In this document: one piece after another, positions 45,401 through 58,900 of the stretch | How the letters are laid out: every line of letters starts with the position of its first letter | Numbering within the stretch: the stretch's first letter is position 1 | DNA from: Malaya genurostris | Taxonomy: Eukaryota > Arthropoda > Insecta > Diptera > Culicidae | Reading direction: 5' to 3' | DNA length: 64,000 nucleotides | Assembly (NCBI RefSeq): GCF_030247185.1 | Contig: NC_080572.1 | Location: 32,038,971-32,102,970 of the forward strand | Position numbers and translations under genes: made by a program | The notes under the pieces: model-generated | The model's database searches: none | The model's input: only the letters and a program-made list of their open reading frames with translations | Told to the model about the DNA's origin: nothing

Positions 45401-46221
45401 GCAAAGTATGTTATTGTGCTTCGTGAATTCGAGGGAAGCAATAAATTTTCATTTGTTTTACATTCCTACTTATACAGCATTTTGAATTTAATTATTTCGC
45501 CATTGGATATGTACGTATACTGTTTAGGTCAACGGCACAGCGATATTTCGAAATTATTACACCGGATTGTTTGCACACTCACAACCGAATATCTTTTCCC
45601 GTTTGTTGTCCAGTACAAATATGTTACTATTGCTCTAATTTTATTAAAATACCTCAATTATTAAAGGCGCTACTATATACATAATTTATAACATATTCGG
45701 ATTCAAAGTGGGTCGTCGATTTGTATCGCACCACGTCGCCATTCTATTGTGGATATATTCCATACATAAAATATACAGGAAAGTGTGGATTTTCAAATCA
45801 TTTTTGATTTTTACTGATAATTCTACCTAAATTTCACTGATAATTAAATCACAATTTTTCAAAAAATCGATGTTGTTGTTTTGAAGGCATAGTTTCTGAT
45901 GAATCATGATTTGTCACGTAATGGACCCGAGCATTAGCTACAATTGGTTTACGTTCATTCGAAAGTGTCTATGTTTTTGGGTTGTGGAACATATTTCTAT
46001 AAACAAAGTGTTTTAAGCAAATTAAGATGCGTTGAATCAAATGGTCCTAGTGGGTTTTATGATAAAATAATTTTTGTTTGTATTATGACTTTGCAAAATC
46101 GAAACGCAGCGGTGGGGCGAAAATTACCACTTTTTTGTAAAGCTGAAATTGCCACTCGGTCTGAGTAGTAAATTTATCGTTGTTTTTTTACAAAACCTTG
46201 CTGTTTTAATTTTCGAGTATG
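45401..46221. other. Unassigned
   Basis: Short open stretches only. Confidence 0.3.
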
Positions 46222-47394
46222 TACACGGAACCACCCGCGATCCCATTTCAACCAGAATATTAGTTGATTTTCTGAATTCTATTGGTTAAAATTTGGTACA
46301 ACTAATCGATTGTTGTTTTAACTAAACTGTCATTTTTGTTTTTCGATTAGCAGAAACGATGGTTGAAACAACTAATTTAACTGTTTGAAAAAAAATGCTG
46401 TCAATTAGTGAGGACACATACCTTTCAATTTCAACAAATATTTCAGATGAAATAACTGGTGTTGTTATTGAAACAAAATTCTGTTAGTTGAAAAATAAAT
46501 CGGTTTTATTTGTTTGTTTGTTTTGAGATCAGTAAAGATCTAAATTCTAAAAAAAATACTTCTGATTCGATCGGAAATGATTGATGTAGAAAAACGTTTT
46601 TAATCAGCAAAAGTGCCCGGAGGGGCGAGTAAATTAGCGAAATTATTAAATTTACCTAAAACGATGGCTTCAAACGGTTGAAGTAAAGTTATGCACTGAT
46701 AATTTTAGTCAATTTATATGAGCTTGTGTGTATCAACCGCTGGGAATTGGAATTTTGCGACGGTAATTCAAACGCGCCATTCAATCGCAGCACGTTCTGT
46801 GTGTTTGAAACCCTTCGCTCCTGTTACTTTTAGAAATTAAATTCATGTCAAAAAGCGTTCTATTGCTAATGCATGAACATCATCATCGGTAACAAACAGC
46901 TGGAAGTAAAACAGTCTGCTGGAAGTTAATAATGATCGAATTTGAAGCATAAAATTTTTGCGCATACCTGAAAGATTACGAGATGATCATTCATAAACAT
47001 TTTCTAATTTGTCACCAAATCTTTTTCATCTCAAACGAGGTTAACTTTATCACAACACCGCTTTAGATAAACACTTGTTACCATAAAATTCTCAAATTGA
47101 ATGAACACAATTTCACCAAACGCTTTAACCATCGATGTTGTTTTCATTGACATTTTGAAGCGACGCGAACAGATTTCAACTAAAAAAGTTGTTGATTTTG
47201 CATTGCAATTATTGTTTTGCTTTCAACTGTCTCCGGCATTTGACAGCATTCAAAACAACATATTTTTCAACTACTTGAATATATGCAAATCAAAAACCAT
47301 TTTGGTTGAATCAAAGAGAAATTAGTTAAATCAATTATCGCAAAAATCAAAAACTGCGATATCGCAATTTTATGATCGAAGGGTTCTCCGTGTA
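46222..47394. mobile_element. 1.17 kb TIR element, TA-bounded
   Basis: Left TACACGGAACCACCCGCGAT and right (complement) TACACGGAGAACCCTTCGAT are imperfect inverted ends starting at TA. The interior is AT-rich with recurring TTGAAACAACTAA-like words and carries no transposase. Confidence 0.7.
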
Positions 47395-47776
47395 CCAACG
47401 AAAAGGGCCAAAAATCCCGGTGGTGGAGAGCTCACTTCGTCCGCGTCCCTTGTCGTAATTCGTCGATTACATATTTCGTATGTACGTAAAAGTAATGGCC
47501 TTGAACGGGAACACGTATCCACAGGGTGACACCAATCGAGCCCACACATTTTCTGACTAAACAGGCTTTGGTTTTCGTACTTGGTTGAGTGTTTATATGA
47601 CCAAGTAGGAATCTTTCCAATGGAATGAGATATATACGTATACTAATTTACATCATCTATATAACTAAATGATTTTACAATATTAAACAATTAGGAGCGA
47701 GAGAACCAGGACGTCAGTGTATTTGTCAAACTTATAAAATGCTTTGTATGGCTTTGTAATGAATCGTGTTACAGTG
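47395..47776. other. Unassigned
   Basis: No signal recognised. Confidence 0.3.
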
Positions 47777-47920
47777 TATTATATTATATTATATTATATT
47801 ATATTATATTATATTATATTATATTATATTATATTATATTATATTAAATTATATTTTATTATATTATATTATATTATATTATATTATATTATATTATATT
47901 ATATTATATTATATTATATT
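47777..47920. repeat. (ATATT)n microsatellite
   Basis: About 29 pentanucleotide units, slightly interrupted near 47846-47856; a short AGTTT repeat follows. Confidence 0.97.
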
Positions 47921-48719
47921 AGTTTAGTTTAGTTTTCTTTTTTAAGGAAACTTTCAGCCGGTGGTGGTTTGAGCTGGTACAGCGAAATTCTTTATAATAT
48001 GGCCGGATGTTTTCATTTGAAGGCTTCGGGTCCTCACAACCCATTTTGGCCTTCTTACCAGCTGTAATATGAAAGCTATTTGATTTACAAATTCAGATCT
48101 ACTGTACGTCTACCTTCATCCACAGGTAAGTCCTTGAATTGATGGTGGCATCACACATTCATACATACATACATGCATGCAATTATGATTTGCCATAAAT
48201 TAACGATAAATCACCCTAATTTTATAGGTAATTAAAAAAACCACTAACTATTGCTTTTGTAGATAATTTGTTGTAATTTCGCCAGAAAAGCTTTAGAAGT
48301 ATGAATAATTCATAAGGGAACATAAAAATATAAAGTTCTTCGACATTCGTCACTAGCTATGTTCTACAAAATAGTCGTTTATGATAAAAAAGTAAATTAC
48401 ATGCAGTGATCACATGTTTTGAATTGTGAATGTAAGTGAATCGTGACGCTCCTTTTATGTGCATTTATAAACATGTAAATTTTTCTAAGTGTGTAGCTAA
48501 AACAATACAACAGCAGAAGTTTCATAAAGATCGATGACGATAGACTAATGGTAATAAATTGTATAAAGTGGGAATATATCGAATTTCTTGAAAAGAAAGA
48601 CGAAGAGGATTCAATGACCTATCCAGTAAACACTTGATTACATAGGTTTAGTTATCTCAATCTTATGACGTTAAGGAGTACTCGAAATAAATGTTTTTAG
48701 ATTATGTAATGAAACTCCA
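47921..48719. other. Unassigned
   Basis: GTGACGCTCCTTTTATGTGC near 48440 resembles the complement of 20610-20625, a short unexplained repeat. Confidence 0.3.
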
Positions 48720-48960
48720 GTGTTAAGGTGCGGAAACCAGACCCAGAATCAAATTCAAAATTCAGGATCTAAAATCCAGATCTTGAATCTAAGTCCAGAT
48801 CCAGAACTCAGGTCTATATTTTAGGGTTAGATCTAGCTGTCGAATGTAGATCCTGCATTCATGTCCAGAATCCTGGTTTTAATTTCGGTCCAAGATCCAG
48901 GTCCAGCATTGCAAAGCCAGATGCCCAATCCAGCATTTAAAGCTGAACTTGCAATATTAT
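48720..48960. repeat. Degenerate CCAGAATC-type tandem repeat
   Basis: Units such as CCAGATCTTGAATCTAAGTC and CCAGATCCAGAACTCAGGTC, the same style as 41740-42510. Confidence 0.65.
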
Positions 48961-49550
48961 GGGTAAGGGCCGTTCGTTTATAATTAAAAATCATAAAATC
49001 GAAACACGTTTAAACATATGCATATCTCCGCTACTCGCACAGTTGATTTGATTCTATAGTCTTTGGTGTATCTGTGCGTACAATAAACAATGCTCGCGAT
49101 AATCGTTGTTCCAGACGGCTGTGATGTTTGCACTGTTAAAAGATTTTTGTACTCTTCAACTACTGAAATTCATCGAGCGTTATGTCTACGATTTGTTTTT
49201 ACAAAACCTTTCACAATTTTGTTGTGACCATTGAAACATATTTTAATGTATTGTAATACACTGTTCAATTAATTGTGAACATGCTTTTTACAATAAAATG
49301 TATAGGTTGTTAAGTATCAAAACAATTCAAATCATAAAATTTTCTCATACAATTTTCCTTGGAAAACAATCAAATGTATAGTTTGCATATTGTTTGAAAC
49401 ACCACGTGTACGATAAATTCAATTGTGAATCTTTTGAAATAAAAAAAAAACAATCTTGTCAAGGTATAACAAAATGTATTGAAACCTATAGATTTAATTG
49501 TGAATCAATTGTTTATGGTGAAAAATCAATGGTTTATTTTTTACGGGTAG
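48961..49550. other. Unassigned AT-rich
   Basis: No signal recognised. Confidence 0.3.
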
Positions 49551-49750
49551 TTTATGCACCAACGGTAATAAGTGAAGAAAAGGTAAAACAACAGTGTAGT
49601 GATTTCAAAAATGGACGAACAAAACGAATGTTCGTGATAACAAGGCGAGTGTTTGACCCTGTATGCAAATCGATGAAATATTTTCTCTGGTGGATCCTAA
49701 ACGGCGGTCATCAGTTTACGATTGACGCCCTACTATACACACACTGTTGA
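49551..49750 (+). pseudogene. Possible mariner-like transposase scrap
   Basis: SEEKVKQQCSDFKNGRTKRM resembles the (V.QWC.DFK.GRT) segment between the HTH motifs of some Tc1/mariner transposases; the rest does not match clearly. It could be chance. Confidence 0.3.
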
Positions 49751-50515
49751 AAATCGGTTCAACTCGCAGGTGGTGAGGTTCTGTGAAATCGGTTCGGGAA
49801 ACTAGTGCAGCGGTATGAGAATGATCTATGATTGTGAGGAAAAGTATAGTAGTTTTGTAGAAAAAAATTTTAATGTAACATATTTCATGTGATTATAGTT
49901 TATTTTTGATAAAACAGTCCTTACTATTCAAATAAAGGTTGTATTTACTATCATCTGTCTTTCTAGTTAGGCAATTTTTTTCAATATTATTTGTTGATGC
50001 GAAAATGCTACTGAATGTTCTACTTGATATCAATAAAATAGCTTTTTTTAAATAGAATAATATGTTAACACCATTGAATTTTACTATATATCACGTCATT
50101 ATACACATTATTTATGTATCTCACATCAGAGTATCCTACAGATAAATTGAAAATGTCTGCAATATAATCAAATCGAGTTCTCTCAACTGTCAAAGTAGCA
50201 GAGCATGCCTTTTCCGAAAACCATGAATGCAACCAATACCAATACCAATTAGATACGGCCGAAAGTTTAGAAATTTTCCACTTCTTTGTTAAACCGAGAT
50301 CATGGAAATAAATCTTCCTGGATTTTATGGTTACTACTCACACATAGAGAATACTTCACCTTTTCCTGATCAAACTGTTCTTCAATGTTTCCTACCTGTT
50401 GATAGGAATCTTCCTACTTCTGTTCCATATAAAAGAAACAGCATTGCAGCATTCTTTCAATATACTTAAAACCTGAAACACTGATGATGAATGTATAAAT
50501 ACGCATCTGTGATGT
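49751..50515. other. Unassigned
   Basis: No signal recognised. Confidence 0.3.
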
Positions 50516-50610
50516 GACAGGTTACAATCGAATTTTATTTAAATCCGGCTTCCGGACCCGGAAATACATGGTGAAGTGTGTTCATAATTTTATACGATGC
50601 AAAAATCGTA
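50516..50610 (+). repeat. Family P scrap
   Basis: ATCCGGCTTCCGGACCCGGA and ACATGGTGAAGTGTGTTCAT modules. Confidence 0.55.
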
Positions 50611-52207
50611 TATTTATTTTCTAATTATAACTCAAAACTTATTCAGTTTATAGGTTATGCTCCGCTGGTTTAAGTTACTGAATGTGCAGACTGGTATCTA
50701 TGCATGTGGATTATAATGGGTCAAAATAAACGATTCTTTGGCTCTGAGCAAAAACTGCCACCGTACAGTGTCGCCATCGGTGTTACTCAGCTCCAACGAT
50801 GTCACTTACTCAATTCAATGCAACGCATTAAGAGCACGAATTCACAAAATAAAACTCCATGAATATTAATGACACTCACTCTTCTTTTGCAAATTGACAC
50901 GCTGCACACTGAACAACGAAACCTCAGCCGTTGCATTTCAAGCGGGAAATTTTCATACGATAGCGAATCGGTGGACGGTCGAAAAGATTCTTCTCTACCC
51001 ACACCAAATTGCTGATAGCTGAACCTAAAGGCAGAGTGAAATTTAAAATTGTAATTTAATTGATTATGTACGGTCGATGGTAATCTGGTTGGATTGTGCC
51101 ATCGCAATGAATGGTACAATGCAAAATATTCACTCATTTATATTTTTCATCGATGACTGGTGTTAATATCATTAACTAATGTTAGCCTATTCGAAGCTGT
51201 TGTCGCGCACCACTACGACAAATGCCAAAGATTGGATGGCGAAAATCTGTCATCGTAATGCACCAATTTTGGGCCATAGCGGCACAGCACAATGTTATCA
51301 GGATATGACAGCTTCTTCTTCGAATGTTGCTTTTAGTCATAGAGAATAACCATTCATCCGAATCCTACAGATAGTGCCAGTGTCCACAGTACAAGTCCGT
51401 CCTTACTGATACTCGGTGATAAATGGTGCTCCCATTTCGACCAAAAGTCGTTGATCACTAATGCTGGGTGAAGTTATATTTTTCCTCAGTTTATCAATTT
51501 TCGACCATTTTTTATTCTTTCGAGTCAGCTTCAACTGAATGAACGACTGAGGTCACAAGAAGGATTGAAAATAGATCTATCATCCTTTGAAATGTCAAAC
51601 ATTTTTGTCGGCATGGCGCTGAAGCGGTTTGTCTCGGTTCTTTGAATTTGCCTCGTGGGGATTGGTCGTCTTTCGACGCCTTCCATTGTAATGAATGCAA
51701 TGACCGCGAACAAATTGCTTCACGACCCCGATGGAATTAGTGCGGAATTAGAAAAGCACGCAACGAAAGAATAACTCATTAATGATAAATGACTCTCCTT
51801 GCCGTGCGAAATGGCATTCGCAGAATTTTTGTGGTAACGCGCTGAGTTGACCAACGGGATCGCCAACAGAGCGACAGTCATTCTGAGTCCATTCATGGGT
51901 TCGCTTGGTTTACATTGAAAATATGGCTATAAGATTATCACCCATCATTCAGTGATATGCGGAATGTCAGCTTTTTGATGTATATGGGAAATATGAAAAC
52001 AAAGAAAGATGTCTTTCTTGGTCAACACAATTAAGTTAGTGTTTATATTTTGTTACTGAAGGTTATGAAGACTTCTTTAAATCATCATTTCATACTCGCA
52101 ATAAAGAATGTGAATATTAATGCATTTGTGTTATAAATATTGAAATGACACTTTACAATAATCCTAAAACTTGATAAACAGGTTATATTCATGCATTGAT
52201 GTATTTT
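50611..52207. other. Unassigned; patches of more balanced base composition
   Basis: 51180-51900 is less AT-rich and could belong to a host intron or regulatory DNA, but I see no exon. Confidence 0.3.
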
Positions 52208-53000
52208 GCAATCACTGTGAAAACCGACTTTTGAACGAAGGATCGGAGAGCCGAGTGTCATATCAGTTCGACTCAGTTTGTCTAGATCACAGAATATCTG
52301 TGTGTGTATGTATGTATGTATGTATGTATGTATGTATGTGTGTATGAGACAAATAATGTCACTCGATTTTTTCAGAGATGGCTGAACCGATTTTCACAAA
52401 CTTAGATTCAAACGAAAGGTCTCATGATCCCATAACTTGTTGTTGAATTTTGTCCTGATCCGACTTCCGGTTCCGGAACTACAAGGCAATATGCGCAAAT
52501 CTACGAGAAAATTCGCACTCAATTTTCTCGGAAATTTTTCAATCGATGTTTACAAACTAAGATGTAAATAAAAGGTCTTGAAGTTCGTAAAAAAGTGTCG
52601 AAAAGTAAATCCAGATCCGACTTTCGGTTCCGATATTACAGCACGATAACTGAAATATTTTCAATTTCATGAGTATTTTTTCACAAGCGAAGACGAAACG
52701 AGAAGCGAATTTTTATAAAGCTTATTGATAGTTTCATATAGTTGGCAGACCTTGTTAGTTAGTCGATATATAAGTCTACTTTGGGACTACTAGTCCCGGT
52801 TTCCGCTTTCTAAAGCGCCGGTAAGCGTGATGAAAAGTTGGAAAAACGGAACTCACTTCGATTTATCAGCAACGATTAAACCGATTTTCAAAAATCGTTA
52901 TTCAAATTAAAGCTCTCATCGTCATAAAAAATACTGTGTACTTGATCCCACTTCCGGTTCCGAAATTATAGGGCGATAAGTGTTGCAAAACCGGTACGTG
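52208..53000 (+). repeat. Family P copy
   Basis: GCAATCACTGTGAAAACCGA, a (TATG)n tract at ~52302-52340, GGCTGAACCGATTTTCACAA and three CTTCCGGTTCCG-type modules. Right end not seen. Confidence 0.75.
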
Positions 53001-54600
53001 CTGGTACGGAGGAAAAAAACACTACCGCATAGCACAAAGCGAGTTTCGTTCAATTTTGTATAGTATGCAGGGTTGGTCCATTTAAATCTTTATTAACTTC
53101 ACATAACTGTTTACAAATTGAAAAGGTTATGGTAGTTTATATCCAAAGAAAGTTTTTGATTATATTCAAGTTTGAAGAAAAATTCGTGACAAAATCTTCC
53201 AGTGATGTTTTTTAAAAATATAAGTAATATAAGAAGGCATCCACCATTTTTTCTATAGGACAGTTGTACTAATGCGCTACTGATAGTGGTCCGTATTAAC
53301 AATTTCAGATAACAAAAATGTTTGCAGTAATGCCTTCCATTTTCCTTCCATTATTTGGAGCAGTGATGTGTTCAAGAAGAAATGATCTGCATAAAAAAAT
53401 CTTTGAATATGTATGTGGTCAGAAAACATCCGAATGTGTTAAGCTAAAAGATTTCTAGATCCTTGAAAACATCGTAGAACAATGTATATCAAGCAGCTTT
53501 GCCGAGACACCTTTGTAGTAACGATTTTATGTATTGAAGTTTAATGGCTGTGAATTTATTTATTTATTAGGGACTCATCAGTTCCGTAGAATAGCTTATC
53601 AATTTACCAGTTCCGTAGAATAGCAACAATTACATATTGAATGTTGCGACGATTTATTTCACTTTTTTAAAAGACTAGAAACTTTGCGACATGAAACAAC
53701 AAGTCGTGTTTGCTGTTTTTCTAGACTGATATGCCGAAACTCGCTAATATGTGTAAATAACTGATTTCATTTAACGGCCATTTTATTAAAACAAATGAAG
53801 GTGTTCCTGAGAAAATCAGTTTGTTGCCGTTTGGGCTAGCACCTTCTGAACTGAAACTATAACCAAAATTAGTTCAACAATAGGTTATATTGAAATTGCT
53901 TCATCTCAAAAAGTGATCGATGACGTTTTTTCCTTGCATTAAAAAATGTTTTGATTATGTATGGTAAAAAGTTGTGAAGATGAAATTCTTTCATGATATT
54001 TTAACTGGTTTCAAAATTTGTGTTTTTACTATTGAAAAATACAATACTGAATAAGGAATTTATAAGGGAACTTTCATGGAAACTTTCGTTGCGAAGTTAA
54101 TAATGACTGTTTTTATCTTAAGCTTTTTGCATGAAATGGTTGAATCTCATATGATTATTGCATCAAAAGAAATGTCCATGGAGATTAAATATGACCGATT
54201 TAAACATTTACTATGTACAGAGAGTTAACCAATAGTGAAAATTGAACATTTTTGGAAAAATGTTGAATATTATTAGGGTGGATAAAAAGTTTAATAATAG
54301 AAAATTTCTAGAGTTTGACATTTTTTAAATGTAGAGGATTGTTAACCACGGAAAATTTACAATTTTTCAAAAAATGCAAATTTTATTTCGATTGCGAAGT
54401 CTCGAGCGGCGAGAGGGGTATTTCTTTCAATTAACCTATAGACCGCACTTTATTATTATTTTTTTTCCTTTTATTCTTTTAACAGCTTTTTACAGTTCAA
54501 TGCACTAACTACCCTACAGCACATAATTTTGTGCCTGACCTAACTTCTGCGGTAATCACTTCCACCGGTTAACCGACGGTCGAGCAAGGTTCTAGTTAGA
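53001..54600. other. Unassigned AT-rich
   Basis: No gene or family recognised. Confidence 0.35.
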
Positions 54601-54790
54601 GATGTCCTGCGGCACAAGCCACCTCTAGTCTAGATGGAGTCTATAGTTTGCAGCACCTGCGCAACAAATGCTACACGCTTATAGACTTCGGGGTGGAGTC
54701 CTTCGTCCAGTTAGTACCGTCCTGCGTTACAAGCCGATACTAATTCTGGTCGTCTGGTTAATCTGATTCCCCGCCTGCGTTACAAACAAG
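54601..54790. repeat. CCTGCG..ACAA-motif cluster
   Basis: CCTGCGGCACAAGCC (54606), CCTGCGCAACAAATG (54656), CCTGCGTTACAAGCC (54721) and CCTGCGTTACAAACA (54774) sit 50-65 bases apart in GC-richer DNA. Confidence 0.6.
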
Positions 54791-54930
54791 GAAGTAGATC
54801 GACCAAAGGATGCAAAGTGGAAAAACAACGACGAACTCCGGTGTTCTGGGTTCAACAGTTGAACCAAGAAGCCCCGATAAAATCAAAAACCGACCCTTTT
54901 ATACTCAAATATATGTACCTAACAAAAAGC

Positions 54931-55819
<889 letters not shown>

Positions 55820-55920
55820 GTGTCGAGTGAATCGAATGGTATATGGCACTTGGTACTTCGAGCTTCGGTTCAAAAATCGATTTTCACAGTGATTGCATAG
55901 CCTTTATGTATGAGAAAAAT
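55820..55920 (-). repeat. Family P left end, reversed
   Basis: CGATTTTCACAGTGATTGCA then TAGCCTTTATGTATGAGAAA is the complement of the family's left end. Confidence 0.7.
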
Positions 55921-58900
55921 AAAACATTCTGAATATTGATTTAAGAGACAACAAACTTAGTTTTTATTACAAAATTGATTTACTCTGATGGTCTAATTAG
56001 ATTAAACCAAAGACATCATATTATCAAGATATGTAGCACATTATACGAACAAATTGTAAGCAACATATTGTTTTGCAAGCATGGCACCCTCATGCGAGTC
56101 CTTGTCGAATGTCGTACATACAAGTAGCTTAGAGAAATGTCAAGTACGCTCGCACCAAAATAGCAACACTACGCACCCATACAATTTTCCATACTCTCTT
56201 TGAGTGATCATAATCCATATTTTCTTTTTTCATACTCTCTTCGAGTAATCATAATAATCATTGATTTTGTGGATAGTGATAATCAATACCTGAAATCGGA
56301 CATGATTTTTTTCAGCGGTAATGTTTGATAATTTGATATTTTCGCGACACTGGATACAAGAACATAAAATGATTTCAGGTGGCATTAAAAAAATGAAAAC
56401 AAAGATCGAGAAACAAACAACCACCTAAACTCGACCTATCGCTCTACACACGATAATCAGTTTTGCAATTGCATTTTTAACAGCCAGGGAGGCCCTAACT
56501 AGTATATCAGAAAATGTGACTTGCAACTTGCGAAACGGGAAAACAGACGCAACATAAGCTTATGTGTTCTGTTGAAGATTCAAGTATTAAACCGTTTTCC
56601 AAAAACAAATATGTGCGTCAATTAATTGATTGCAATTAACCAAATAACTCGATTAGTGTAGCCTCGGAAATGAATCGTTCAATTTGAATTTTATTTAATT
56701 TGGTTTAAATTTACTTTGGTCAACCTTATGCATCATATGAATGCCTAAATCGACTATTTTTTTATAACTATACTCTTCCTTTTCCATCAATATAATATTC
56801 AATATATTCTGTTTGTGCTGTAAACTCACCAAGCCGCGCATTACGATCGGCACTATCAACGGTCAAATAAATATAGAAAAATACCTCCAGAAGCGCCTGC
56901 TGCCTTTAATCTAGTTAAAAAATGTAACACTCGTCTTTGGTGGGATCTGGCATTGTGCCATCACGCGAAACCGGTCTAATAGAGTGGTACGATGCCAACG
57001 ATGTGGTTTTTGTGCCGAATGAGGCTAGAACCTCGCACAACAGAAAAAATTGAGCGTTTATGAAGGGTAAGCTCTGAAAAACAGAAACTCTAAAATACGA
57101 TTTTAGGAAAGAGTGGATAAAAGTGTGTAGTAATGATTTATTTAGTCTAGAAGAGGAGGTTGAATAAACCTACTTTGCATGAACATACTTAATATGTATT
57201 TATTTTTTCTTTCAGAGTTTTTGGTGATCATTTATCTCCAAATGAAAAGGATCCGAAATACTTTTCCGAGAAAATTGAGTTTCCGAGTTTTATTTCAGAA
57301 TAAATTCAGAATTCCCAAAAACAAATTATCCGGCAAATTCGGTTTAGGAGAAAGATTTTGTTTTTAAAAATATTCAAAGAAGTTTTGCTTAGGTCATGCT
57401 CAAAAGCAAATTGTTTTCTTTGATCATGAAGAATGCTTATGCTAATTCGACCCTGATAAAAACAATAAAATACTAGAAAAAACCATAATTTCTGTAGGAA
57501 TCACTGATATGCTGTACAAAAGAATATTATTTATGTAATGAAAATGTTAGAAAATAGAAAAAATGTATGCATCAAAAGCGTGTACCGCGTGTATCAGTTT
57601 ATGCAGGAAAATGATTTCGTATTCGTCTCAAGTAACCACGAAGCATTATAATCCATTATTTATGTTTAGAAATTGTGCGTAAAGTAATTGGTCAAATGTT
57701 ATTTATATTTTTATAATGCTGTTATAAAGCTGAAAAGGATGATTAGTATATTCTTCTCGGATCTGACTGATGAAGCAGGAATTGCGCATTATTTATGCAA
57801 ATATTTGCTTTATCGATGATAACAATTACATAATGCATAACTTTAAACACAAGTTGTTTTTGAAATTTTTGAAGTAAAGTTCTACTGACAAATATTTATG
57901 AATAAAGTTAAATTTGGACTAGCTTTATATTAAGTAATATAATAAAATAATATTTATCAACACTAAGGCATTGATTTTATGTAGTTATTCGATTTTTTGC
58001 ACTGTTATCATAAAAGTTTCATTGCATCAAAATATAGCATTTAAAGCACGAAAGTTGTTGTAAGATGATACCTCACTACATTTTGAATGTAGTATAAAGG
58101 ATTAGTGTGATCATTCATTAATAGTGTCATAATAGAATTGTAAATCTTCAGTTCGTATGGTTACTTGTGTTGTATCAACTTTTTTGGACAATTATTCATT
58201 CACCAGTTGGAATGGAATTCAAATTTCTCATAACTCTTGAAGTTTGTCGTTAGTGCGAATTTAAATTTTCCATAGTTAAACATTCAATGTCAGTTACATA
58301 CTCGATACTTTGAAGAACCGCTAAAACACTGAGGCTACATAGCTCGTAATATTCTCGCAAATCTGCAGCAATTGGTAAGCTTTTTATTGGGTCATATAAT
58401 AATTAGATAAACCATTTACCACAGTTTTTACCGCAGCGTTTGTGAAATAAAAATATTGTCTGCTTGAACCAACTCTTTCCATATGCATGCCAATGTACAT
58501 TTGGTTATGTAGCCATTCGTGAAACACGTGGTTTGTCACGGTATCAACATCGGTTAAATAAACCTTTCTACATATATCTAAAATACTTGACACCAAGCAA
58601 TTCCAGATAGTATTATTAACAAATAGTTTCCCTGTGGTAAAAGTTAAGATCCCTTAGCATACCATTAAGTGCCGAATTGCTTGCTTTTCACCCACACACA
58701 TATACACATATCATCCAGGATTATTAAAAGCACAGACTATTTATCGCCTAATTTATGAAGCATCCAGAGGAGTGCAAGACTTGCTGCACTCGGTAGGATG
58801 TACTTCTACCGATAGCTGGAATGGCGGTACAATGGAGAAGTATTTGCCGTGTCATCTGATGGTGGTATCGTACAGCATAGCCGTTGGGATCCTGTGTACA

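Noticed and set aside
45416..45664. 82-codon frame after the candidate promoter
   Set aside because: No ATG in that frame at the start and no recognisable motif; the frame from the first ATG is only 25 codons.
49394..49750. 118-codon intact gene
   Set aside because: Starts with TTG, A-rich, and only a short segment resembles a mariner transposase.
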